Below the pieces are notes generated by a model, which saw only the letters and a program-made list of their open reading frames with translations, made no database searches and was not told the origin of the DNA. Of a DNA stretch of 64,000 bases, positions 22,701 to 32,634 are shown one piece after another. Position numbers and translations under genes: made by a program. This stretch comes from Mesostigma viride (Eukaryota; Streptophyta; Mesostigmatophyceae; Mesostigmatales; Mesostigmataceae): positions 67,001-131,000 of the forward strand of contig RPFO01000448.1 in NCBI GenBank assembly GCA_009746045.1, read 5' to 3'. The first letter of the stretch is position 1; the number at the start of each line of letters is the position of its first letter.

Positions 22701-24435
22701 ATAGGCACGATCGGTGCAAGGGCGATCCTTTTCTACTGTAGTCCAATAAAGCACAAGCACCTCACATGGTGTAGGTGACGTATGGTAGAGCCTCGCTACA
22801 AGCGGCAGATCGGCCCCCTTTGAACCTGCGGCAACGCAACTATAAAATGAGCAGATAGCTCGTAAAATGCTCTACTTGTTTGTGTACACGGGGCCTTCTT
22901 GTCCATACCGCTAGAAAAGTTGCTGAGTGGGGCCACACCATTAGATGAGATACCCACCGTAGCATGACTCTTTTTTGCAGTGTATTTAAATGCAGCTACT
23001 GCGAAGGTCTTCTGGGTGCTGCCACGCCAACGTGTAGCGTTCTGCAACTCCTCTTGAATGCGCGTCCATTTTTGCAATTGTACGGAGTTGGTGATATTAG
23101 CAATGATCGCTGTACCTAAAGAAACTTTTGTACTAAAAAGCAGGCATGGCTATCCGCAAGGAAACACCCCATGGTCACTACAGAATATCAAATTATGCAA
23201 CTGGGACCCGTCACCACAAAATCATGTGCACGGAATACCTTACCTACACAGAGCATGCAAGCAGCCCGCTCTACCTTCTTGCTTGCCATCAGGGCATATT
23301 CTGACTTCTGCAGATGCTGACTTTTCTGTAGTGTCTCCGCCAACCCGCGCCTGGAATCTGCCCCTTGGTTCTTCATCTGCAGGTACTCTGTGTCGGCAAC
23401 ATTGATGCACCCGCCGTGTCCGTGCTTGACTTCAGCAGCACTTCAAGGTAGTGCCACTCGCTCTCAGGGTCCTTGGAATGTGTGCTGTCACCAGTCACGC
23501 GCTTATTTCCCTCATCTAATGGCTGCGCTTCCCCGCAGTACGCCGTACATGGGGATATGCAACGCTCCTTCATGGGTTGATCCTTCATGGGTTGCTATGA
23601 TGCCCTTGAATATGCATGGCTTTACTCAGCACTGGATGGCCAAGTACCAAGAATTTTCACCTAGCAGCACTTCTGAGTTCCAGTGAGGATCGCAGCAACA
23701 CTTCTAGCAATATATAACGTCGCTTGCCAAGCTGGTGATTCGTCTGTTGTTTGAATTGCTTTGGTCTATGTGGGTACCTTTGATTGGTCCATGGCAGGCG
23801 CAAGGCAATGCGGCGAAATCGAAGCACATTCGAGAGTTCGGATGGGACGGGTTTATCTTCTCATCCTGGGGTCGGCTTCTCTAGCAGGTATGCTTGAACT
23901 GTCGAGCCCACTGTCTTGCCAGCATGAAATATGTGAGGTAAGAGGGAGAGCAACAGTTTTTCACAGCTTTTTCTTTAATGAGTGTCCCCAACTGATCCGA
24001 TAGGCTGGATGCTTCAGGTCACTGATGAACATGTCTAATGCTGACATCTGGTTGATTGGATTTGTAGCTTCCTCCTCGCGGGAGAACGGGGTCACAGGGA
24101 AATAATGTTGTGAACGTACTATGCTGGTGAGAACTGTAGTGGTCTAGAAGATTGCCCTAGTTTTTAGAATCTGTAATACTATGTTTGCCGTCCTCATTTT
24201 GCTAAGGGAAGATCGTGACGAGCTTGGGTTCCTGAAGCAAGCTGTCTGTGCCTGTTTTGGTTTTTGCCTGGGTTGCCGCAGGGCCGTGCAACCAGTAACT
24301 TCCCAACGTAAAATAGTGAGCTGGGAGGAGCTGTCCCTCAAAAGCGGAGGCAGCCACAGGCAAATCCCTCTGGAGGGTGACGCCGTCTGCGTCGCAGCGC
24401 ACCCCTTCACAGACGAACTGGTGGTCGGATCTGGA
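10704..24435 (+). CDS. WD40-repeat protein gene with very large introns (ends not defined)
   Basis: A chain of exons, all joined by GT-AG sites in matching phase, runs 10704-10734, 11219-11315, 12343-12446, 12946-13049, 13174-13248, 14096-14149, 14712-14877, 15634-15726, 16382-16441; then 23383-23447, 23798-23887 and 24282-24435. The product shows beta-propeller blades: YVSCLEFDKKGILLASGG, FQALRWDP, GSVDIFDL, SCHVLIWDPRV and GTLLAWDVRGG. WD40 propellers are protein-binding platforms. Exons between 16442 and 23382 are uncertain (candidates 20438-20506 and about 20906-21019 are open but their phases do not settle one model). The start lies upstream of 10704 and the end beyond the A/C tract after 24435. 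Blade GTLLAWDVR recalls the nucleoporin Nup43 family, but the match is too weak to name the gene. The intron at 16442 hosts a DIRS-like element. Confidence 0.65.
13617..13770. repeat. (GGGC)n array in an intron
   Basis: GGGC/GGCA tetranucleotide array with a few slips, in the intron between WD40 exons 13248 and 14096. Runs of GGG on the + strand could form G-quadruplexes. Confidence 0.9.
13828..13990. repeat. 82-bp tandem duplication
   Basis: Two near-identical copies, the first starting GTACTCTAGAAAGTAAC and ending CTTGGCACT at about 13909, the second following directly. A recent intronic duplication. Confidence 0.85.
15131..15410. repeat. 22-bp minisatellite, about 12 copies
   Basis: The unit is TTGATAGCCTATG followed by CTCAACCGT, with C/T and A/C variants between copies. 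It lies in the intron between exons 14877 and 15634. Confidence 0.9.
16904..17480 (-). pseudogene. Tyrosine recombinase remnant with altered catalytic box
   Basis: Box I is LRISEALGLRVRDV at about 17482-17437, containing the first catalytic Arg. RRLTTGHPPDALLF follows. Box II reads FSFHSLAHGGATHR near 17206-17165; the family has H-x-L-R-H, so the second Arg is Ala here. LCGRWDEL near 17112-17090 corresponds to the last conserved H/W block. The pieces lie in different frames. The Arg-to-Ala change alone would abolish recombination. Confidence 0.7.
18370..19150 (-). pseudogene. RT connection and RNase H remnant of the DIRS-like element
   Basis: Near 19057-19020 the - strand reads LGKWVWVQRLCRPMLSV, the kind of segment that follows the RT thumb in these elements. 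RNase H follows in shifting frames: HINVKEAIVATHEVKW near 18616 (the usual IN-x-E-x helix), then HFNQMVRRYCALSLA near 18471 and ATAHNLADQAS near 18384, matching the family pattern N-x-x-AD-x-x-SR. RNase H removes template RNA after first-strand synthesis. The frame is broken at least twice. Confidence 0.65.
19240..20437. other. Intronic stretch without recognised features
   Basis: No domain, array or RNA was recognised between the DIRS-like remnant and the candidate WD40 exon at 20438. Confidence 0.4.
21020..22795. other. Unassigned stretch
   Basis: Several short open frames overlap on both strands, none with a recognisable motif or a convincing splice chain. It lies between candidate and confident exons of the WD40 gene, so it is probably intron. 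Confidence 0.4.
22796..23376 (-). CDS. Small two-exon ORF of unknown function inside a WD40 intron
   Basis: On the - strand an ATG at 23376 opens 133 nt to 23244, then a donor TGTAG/GTAAGG. The acceptor GGTACAG lies before 23109 and the second exon runs to TAG at 22798-22796. The phases match (1 then 2), giving 148 codons. The protein is hydrophilic, starts MKNQGADSRRGL, and has QKWTRIQEELQNATRWRG and KSHATVGISSNG; no family is recognised. It ends just 6 bases from the + strand WD40 exon at 23383, so the two genes are antisense neighbours. The start may instead be an acceptor (CTGCAG precedes it), making this the end of a longer gene. Confidence 0.4.
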
Positions 24436-24469
24436 GTAAGTCCAATTCTGCACAAGACTACCACCACCG

Positions 24470-25948
<1,479 letters not shown>

Positions 25949-26737
25949 CTGCATGATCTCATGACAGTGTGCTCACCAAAAGGCTAGCCAGCCAAGAAAA
26001 TCACCTAATGTTTCCTCTAAAATGTATTGAATGGCTGGCCAGGCACGCGGCTGGCAACAGCAACAGAATAAGCCACTCATGATTTGATTACCTTTTTGTT
26101 CTCACGGCTCCAACCTGTTCCAAGTAGACCAGGGTGTTTGTAAGAATCCAGTAAGTATTATAAAAAGAAATGGTAACTTGCGAAGGAACGCGCTACGCTG
26201 CGTGGGATGTGCACTTGGCATCTGTGGTCACTATGAGTGGTACAATCTTTGCCTGTGAAGGACACCCACACCGTGTTGCGCGTGTTGCAGGTCAGCTCAC
26301 CCCCCTCATGCGTGCAGTCACACCCACCTCCCAACCGTGGTGCGCGCAGCCGCTTCCCGCGTGTTATGGGGTCACCTCACCCGCCTCCAACGTGTTGAAT
26401 ATCTGTTGTAATGATATGAGCGCCGTACATGTCATACTGCCGTGAATAGAGTTGTTATTCTTTTTTCCCTTCCCGTCTCACTCCCAGGTGTATGTACCAA
26501 GGTTTAGCTGCGGGCCTTCTTACAAAATCAAATATATGTCATATATGCTTGCAGCCATTAAGCCACATCTTCTAGATTTCAGGCACCTGCTGGTTGACAG
26601 CTGCAAATGGACTTGACCATGCATGATGATGTTGATATATGTCAAGTAACTTGCGTTCTAACTTGCCCATTAAGACCACAGTGGCGGAGCACATTTCGCA
26701 GGCCGCCCTCATGCTTGTGAATATGCACAAATTATAT
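25949..26737. other. Spacer between two simple-sequence tracts
   Basis: Nothing recognised apart from short GTGTTGCG-type repetition near 26270-26300. Confidence 0.4.
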
Positions 26738-27606
26738 GGAGGGAGGGAGGGAGGGAGGGAGGGAGGGAGGAGGGAGGGAGGGAGGGAGGGAGGGAGGGAG
26801 GGAGGGAGGGAGGGAGGGAGGGAGGGAGGGAGGGAGGGAGGGAGGGAGGAGGGAGGGAGGGAGGGAGGGAGGGAGGAGGGAGGGAGGGAGGGAGGGAGGA
26901 GGGAGGGAGGGAGGGAGGGAGGAGGGAGGAGGGAGGGAGGGAGGGAGGGAGGGAGGGAGGGAGGGAGGGAGGGAGGGAGGGAGGGAGGGAGGAGGAGGGA
27001 GGGAGGAGGGAGGAGGGAGGGAGGGAGGAGGAGGAGGGAGGGAGGAGGGAGGGAGGAGGGAGGGAGGGAGGGAGGGAGGAGGGAGGGAGGGAGGGAGGAG
27101 GGAGGAGGGAGGGAGGGAGGGAGGGAGGGAGGGAGGGAGGGAGGGAGGGAGGAGGGAGGAGGAGGAGGGAGGGAGGGAGGGAGGGAGGAGGAGGGAGGGA
27201 GGGAGGGAGGGAGGGAGGGAGGGAGGGAGGGAGGGAGGGAGGGAGGGAGGGAGGGGGAGGGAGGGAGGGAGGGAGGGAGGGAGGGAGGGAGGGAGGGAGG
27301 GAGGGGTGGGTGGGTGGGTGGGTGGGTGGGTGGGTGGTGGGTGGGTGGGTGGGTGGGTGGGTGGGTGGGTGGGTGGTGGGTGGGTGGGTGGGTGGTGGGT
27401 GGGTGGGTGGGTGGGTGGTGGGTGGGTGGGTGGGTGGGTGGGTGGGTGGGTGGGTGGTGGGTGGGTGGTGGGTGGGTGGGTGGGTGGGTGGGTGGGTGGG
27501 TGGGTGGGTGGGTGGGTGGGTGGGTGGGTGGGTGGGTGGGTGGGCGGGCGGGCGGGTGGGTGGGTGGGTGGATGGATGGATGGATGGGTGGCTGGGTGGG
27601 TGGGTT
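26738..27606. repeat. (GGGA)n then (GGGT)n tract, 0.87 kb
   Basis: GGGA units with occasional GGA slips run to about 27305, then GGGT units with GGT slips to about 27543, then a few GGGC, GGAT and GGCT units. The first two thirds are a pure purine strand; the GGGT part is ideal for G-quadruplexes. The block order suggests one expanding tetranucleotide that mutated and re-expanded. Confidence 0.97.
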
Positions 27607-28483
27607 ACAGTTTGACGTGCGGTTTCCCCGAAATCCCTCAACCCTGTTTTTGTCGTACCATCCTAGCCGCATAGTCAGGTGTTTTGCGCCAAGATCCACT
27701 GTCCAAACAGTAGACGCCAATGCAAACTCTCAAATTGCGTCCCCTCTTCACACACTGTCCAAATAAATTGGCTTCGCAAATTCTTCGAAATGTGCTCCGC
27801 CAGATTAGATAAAGGGGCATGTCATGCAGGTGCCCTGGAAAGCATGGCTGTTTTGGAACCTAAAACGTATAAATTCGCCACACTGATTCTTGCACCCTGA
27901 TCCATGTGTTGCCATGCAGGATTGCTATTTATTCTTGCTGGGAGTTCCACACACCCCAGGTTCAAGTAAGTAAGAGTGGATGGAACCCAGCTTCCGCCAT
28001 CAAGTGGATGCTGTTGCTGGCATATGCTCATGCATGCCCTGCAACAGTCTGCTTACATGTATAAACAACACAATTCTTTGATGCAGACGTTCATGGTCTG
28101 TTGGGAATTAAAGAAAATTCTTCATTTTTTGGCAGATTTGGGATGTATAGGTTGTCTACAATGTCAGGATGGGATGCAGTCCTTTCGAGTTTAGTTGACT
28201 GATCCCCGTGCCTGTACTCGCGTACGCATGTTTTGCATGAACAGCTGTGGGAATGGCCTGCACCTTCAAAGAGTTAATGGGATCTTGACATTTGGCCATC
28301 AGGACAACGCGTGCGATTGCTTGTAGTACTGCCCGTGGGAGCATGCTGGTGGTGTCCATCATTGACGTCGCAAAGACAAATGCTCTGTGACCCACATGTC
28401 ACTCCTGATGTAGGTGCTGGCTCCACCTTATTGTAACTAATATGGATTGGGAGGTGGGCCCCACATGACCATACAGCCAATGT
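27607..28483. other. Unassigned stretch
   Basis: No confident feature. An acceptor-like TTTTTTGGCAG at about 28126-28136 precedes the codons for IWDV, and a FGHQDNACDCL frame lies near 28290-28330; these could be late exons of the WD40 gene but no phase chain could be built. Confidence 0.3.
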
Positions 28484-28535
28484 GTCACATGATAAATTTT
28501 ATTTAAAAATAATTAAAACATGACTCCGTGGGAAG

Positions 28536-29511
28536 CAGTGTTTTTTTTAGTGGCGATATGCCGCCAAATGTGGCGGTGTGGCACTTTTTTTGGCAAAATG
28601 TGGCGGTGCCACCCACTTTGACAGGGCACCCAAGAAGCCACAATTTGGCCGTGCTGTTCTACTTTGTAGTTTCGTTTCGCCACAGGGTGGCCGTGCCTGA
28701 AGTTCACTCTAGTACAGGTTACGCCACAATTGGCGGTGTCAGCCGGTCTTCCGGCCGGCGTTCCGCCACAAGCCTCCCTAGTACTAGAACTACTATGAGT
28801 ACTACTATGACTGACTGACTTACTGACTGCATAGTGCATGTACGTAGAGCCCGGCCAAGTGCCAAGTGGCAAGTGGCCCGTTCCCAGAGACCAGAGTGCA
28901 CTGTGCAGACTGCAGCTTGTGTGCATTTTCACTTTTCAGGCTTCAGCTGGCTGGCGGCCTGGCGGCTGGCGCCTCAGTTATTAAGTCACTCGCCAGCCAT
29001 ACAGTACTGTACTGCATTGACTAATGTGTTTCGACTTTCGGCACTACAGTAATCGTTTTGTTAAACAGCGGCTGTAGTAGTATCGTTGTTGTTAATTTAC
29101 CAAGTACGCCCGGCGCCGATGCCCGGCTGAGACGGAGACGCTCGCCCGTACAGGCATTCACGCCTTAAGTTGGGTTCGAGGTTTTTGGTCAACCCAACTT
29201 CAGGCGTGAACCCAACTTAAGGCGTGAATGATTCTACTAAATTCTACTAGTTTGAAATTAAAATTACTTAAACATACTATTCTGAACTACTTTGAACTTG
29301 GAATGCCAGTACGGCGCCGCGCCGCGCTGACCCCGCTGCCGGTAGGGTCATTTGCTGCACCAAAAAGCCAGCCCGCCACACGTGGCCGTGCCAAGCCCAA
29401 TTTTTATTGGCTTAAAGCCACACATTGGCCGAGTAAACTGAAGTTTTCATAGTTCGAAACGCCACAAGTGGCCTAGCGCCACTAGTAACGGAAACCTTAA
29501 AAAAAACACTG
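28536..29511. mobile_element. 976-bp non-autonomous hAT element with perfect 8-bp duplication
   Basis: It starts CAGTGTTTTTTTTAGTGGCG and ends with the complement of CAGTGTTTTTTTTAAGG; CAGTG...CACTG is the classic hAT terminus. GTGGGAAG stands directly on both sides (28528-28535 and 29512-29519). Subterminal regions carry many TGTGGCGG/GGCCGTG words in both orientations. No transposase ORF is present, so it depends on another copy. A separate 76-bp palindrome is nested at its centre. Confidence 0.85.
29155..29230. repeat. Perfect 23-bp inverted repeat nested in the hAT element
   Basis: Arms at 29155-29177 and 29208-29230 are exact complements (ATTCACGCC-TTAAGTTGGG core), with a third, partial inverted copy in the 30-bp loop. 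The same word recurs at the ends of the repeat block at 42523-43039, so this is a mobile-repeat terminus and not a chance hairpin. Confidence 0.8.
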
Positions 29512-29893
29512 GTGGGAAGATCATGTAGCACCTATTCCCTTGCTTGATGGATGGGGGTGGGCGAAGCCGCGAAACCTAACTAAGCTAACTCTAAACTAAT
29601 CTATAAAATCCTAACTACTCTACTCAGCAAAGCGCCACTTCCTCCTGGGGGGGGGGGGCTTGCCCACAGGGAAGGCCTTGTGGGCCTGGACAATGGCCTG
29701 CCACCTCTTCTTGTTCTGCATAGCAGTCCAAGCAAGATAGAGGGGGGAAACCGTGCGGTGTTCAAACTGGGCTGGGACCACTAGGTCGGCAAGCAGCTGA
29801 TCTGTAGTTCATGGCAGGTCTACCAACCTGTCTGGGTTTGTCCTTGGGGCCAGGCAAGGTCAGGATAGGCCGCCCTGGCTGGTCACAGGATAA

Positions 29894-30429
29894 TACAGCC
29901 ATAACTGTAACGCACACATCATGCATTTCCAACCTCATTTCAATTAATCATCTTCATTATCCTGACCGCGCTGTAAAACGTGGAATTAAATTTGCTGCAT
30001 GGCTTGATCTGAATATAATTCGAACGAGCCATGAGCCACGAGGTAGCCATGGCTGACGGCGGAGCTCATAACTTTCACGTTTGGGCATGCACCAAATTCG
30101 GCCGTGAATATCACAATCGCTTCGTCTTTCTACGACACACACGCTGATATATTTTCCCGAAGCTATCACGGAATACTATGACGAGCAAACGCTCGTCTAC
30201 GCAACACAGCCTGGTGGCTGCGAAGCCAAGAAAATTAATACGCCTGTAGCTCCGGCTGTAGTTCTGCCCGGCCTAGCAGGCAGCGGTGACAGTACTCAAG
30301 CGATAGTCGTCCACTCGGCTCCCCCTGCGGCCTCGATCAACCGCGGCATCGCCTGATCCCAAACGCAGTACGTCGCCCAGCAGAATTAACCGCGCCCAAC
30401 AGAACCGCGCTTTCGGCCCCAACCCTTCA
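29894..30429. other. Stretch between LINE copy and ORF1-like remnant
   Basis: No feature identified; the right part may belong to the 5' end of the ORF1-like element. Confidence 0.35.
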
Positions 30430-31535
30430 ATGTCGACGACCACGACTGGACCAGCATGGCCCCGTGCACTGCCATGCACTGCATCTTCTACAGGGACTGC
30501 GTCTCGCTTTATGAGCTGTCATCTCCACAGCCTCAATCGCCTCATTCATCCGGACAGCACCTGGATGAGCACCAACTTTCTTTCGGTTGCCCTGGCCCGG
30601 CCCCGACTCCAGCACATCATTCTCTGCTCCCTCCTCATGCGCTCTGACGGCAAGATCTGGGCTCATTCCATTTCCGAATCCACCTTCAGCTCCCTCCTTG
30701 AGGAGGCCCTCGAACAGCACATGACCCCCCTTGCAACAGATGTGGCCGCCATGGGCGGCATGTTGGCTGCTGAGCTCCCTCACCTTTCCGCCATCGCCAC
30801 CTCCACCTCCACCCTCCTCGCCTCCACCTCCACCGCCACCACCGCCGACAGCACCGCGCCCAGCTCATTGACATCGACAAGCGCCTCCACGACAGCGCCA
30901 TCGCCAGTGAGTGCCTGCAAAACACCGCAGGCCTCACCGCCCAGGCGGTGAAGGACATTGCCTCCAGGCCAGCACCTGCTGGCCCAGCCGACGATGCTCC
31001 TCCCACCCAGACATGCTGAAGCACCACACCACCTCCACGGCCTCCACCGGCCATCGCGGCACAGCTCAAGCAACAGATGCTCAACCTCCGCGAGGAGGCC
31101 GACATCACCAAGCGCAGCCATAACGTCATCGTCAAGCACTTCGACCAGCCGCGGCAGGTGAGGACTCCGAGTCTCTTCTCATTGCGTTTAACCCGTTAAG
31201 CGCGACATCCTTACCCCCATGGAACGCACTGGTCAGCTCAGGATGTCGGCTGTCCGCCTTCCCAGCGCGCGGGGTAAGGCTGGACCGGCTCCCCTGCTCC
31301 TCACCTTTGAGTACATGGCGGATAAGCTTTTGCAAGAAGCTCGCGAGGACTTCCTACACGCTGGACGACGACTTGACCCTGGCGCAGCAACAACGGCGAC
31401 GGGAGCTATGGCCGACCTACCTCCAGCTCTGGCAGACCGCAGGGGGGAAGCCGGTATACTGGAGGGGGGCGGTCATCCACGTCGACCACAAGCCCTGGCA
31501 GGCGCCCCCCGCCACCCCAGCAACCCCAGCCTAGG
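30430..31535 (+). pseudogene. LINE ORF1-like protein (coiled coil, RRM, C-terminal domain), frameshifted
   Basis: ORF1 proteins bind retrotransposon RNA. Fragments in successive frames follow the L1 ORF1 order. A helical region contains QLIDIDKRLHDSAIASECLQ (about 30860-30920), then LKQQMLNLREEADITKRSHN and VIVKHFD (about 31068-31145), where L1 ORF1 has its R-NNI-x-V start of the RRM. PLLLTFEYMADKLLQEARE (about 31289-31345) follows, then DDDLTLAQQQRRRELWP and WRGAVIHVD (about 31366-31490), matching the DLTPEQR-x-x-R-x-LWP and R-G-x-x-x-x-VDG blocks of the C-terminal domain. At least two frameshifts and a TGA break it. No RT is attached. Confidence 0.6.
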
Positions 31536-32068
31536 GAATATATATAGCAGTAGTGTAGACTAGTCAGGCTTAGCTTAGCACGTGACCTACGCCTAAGATG
31601 CGCATGTGCGCCTATGATGGGACTCGATCCCCACGGATGATGCATTAAGCTTTAATATTTAGCCCAGCTGCCTATGCGGTTTTCCGTGTTGTACACTTGC
31701 CTTCTCCCGGTTAGGGCTAAGTTTGCAAAAAACATAAGTCCTAAGTCCGTCGTACTTTTTCCTCATGTTGGCACCCACGTGATGCAGTCACGTGCTTATT
31801 AACTAATTAATTACATGCACAGCAGAAAATGCATTATGTGAATCATTCGCCAGTATTCGTATGACAGTATATTCACTGTACACAGGACGCCACCTCTGTC
31901 CGTATCCACGTCACCTCATCTCCATCGACCTGGACAAGCTGCTCATGCAAGAAATACAAAGGCGGACTTGATGGGATACTTATGGAACAGGTGATTGCAG
32001 TATCAAGCCTGTGCTGGTTGTCTCCTTGACATACCGGAGAGCGTGGATAATGGATGGCAGGCATCAAA

Positions 32069-32634
32069 CTACTCTGTCATGGGAGCCGCACTGCTCCCCT
32101 CGGGCTTCTTTGTCGGCTTCTTGCCGCCTTTACTCCGGCCCGCGCCGGCGCTTGCGTCCGCCTTAGCTTTGAGCACTTTGAGCTGGGCGCCATCATTAGC
32201 CGCCTTTTGCGCGCACGCCTCCTCGATGCTGGCGTTCAGCAGCTTGGTGACAGCCTGCAGGCACAGCCGCACCATGCAGTGGGCAACAGGTGGCAGCAAT
32301 ATCATAAAAACAAATGGCGGTTCAGAGAAAAATGAGAAAGAGCTGGGAGGGCGCAATGGAGCCCATGAAAGGCCAGCTCGCCATGGTCAACAATAGATAG
32401 CATTGATACAGGGGAGGGGGATGGAAACTAGCAGCATGGGTGTACACATCCGATTAGAAGCCGAGGAATTCAAGCTAGCCATGTTTTCCTACGTTGATAA
32501 TGGAGTTTTACGCCACAACATGCCAGGTCATGATCTAATTGAGTTATATATGTGTGTGCCTAGTGGGGGTCATGGAGCACATACCGGATCATAGCCCCCC
32601 GTGTTCTTCTTTTTCGATGGCTTTTGCAGCCGCC
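32069..32634 (-). CDS. Two 3' exons of a lysine-rich protein gene (partial, unknown)
   Basis: On the - strand an exon at 32634-32585 lies between TTGCCAG and a donor CCG/GTATGT and reads RLQKPSKKKNTGGYDP. A final exon at 32254-32069 after GCCTGCAG reads AVTKLLNASIEEACAQKAA and ends with a Lys/Ala-rich tail (RSKGGKKPTKKPEGS) before TAG. The phases match (0/0). Upstream exons to the right were not found. The basic tail suggests nucleic-acid or chromatin binding, but no family is recognised. Confidence 0.35.

Larger units (their letters stand above)
28496..29881 (-). mobile_element. Second truncated LINE copy (3' end only), split by a hAT element
   Basis: Read on the - strand this matches the last roughly 400 bases of the LINE at 1508-4450: GPGKD-like end, the block GACCTAGTGGTCCCAGCCCA, and the 3' UTR block CTACATGATCT. 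GTCACATGATAA (28484-28495) and GTCACAGGATAA (29882-29893) bracket it, a 12-bp target duplication with one mismatch. The homology continues across the insert at 28536-29511, so that insert is younger. The poly-C run KPPPP-coding segment is at about 29650-29665. Confidence 0.8.

Noticed and set aside
10704-24435. Naming the WD40 gene Nup43 or another specific propeller protein
   Set aside because: Only one blade (GTLLAWDVR) recalls Nup43; WD40 blades are too alike to name a family from this.
26572-27766. Long Gly/Arg/Glu and Pro/Ser/His frames
   Set aside because: Artefacts of the GGGA/GGGT tract.
28126-28400. IWDV codons and FGHQDNACDCL frame as last WD40 exons
   Set aside because: Suggestive words only; no acceptor/donor pairs in phase with the exon ending at 24435.
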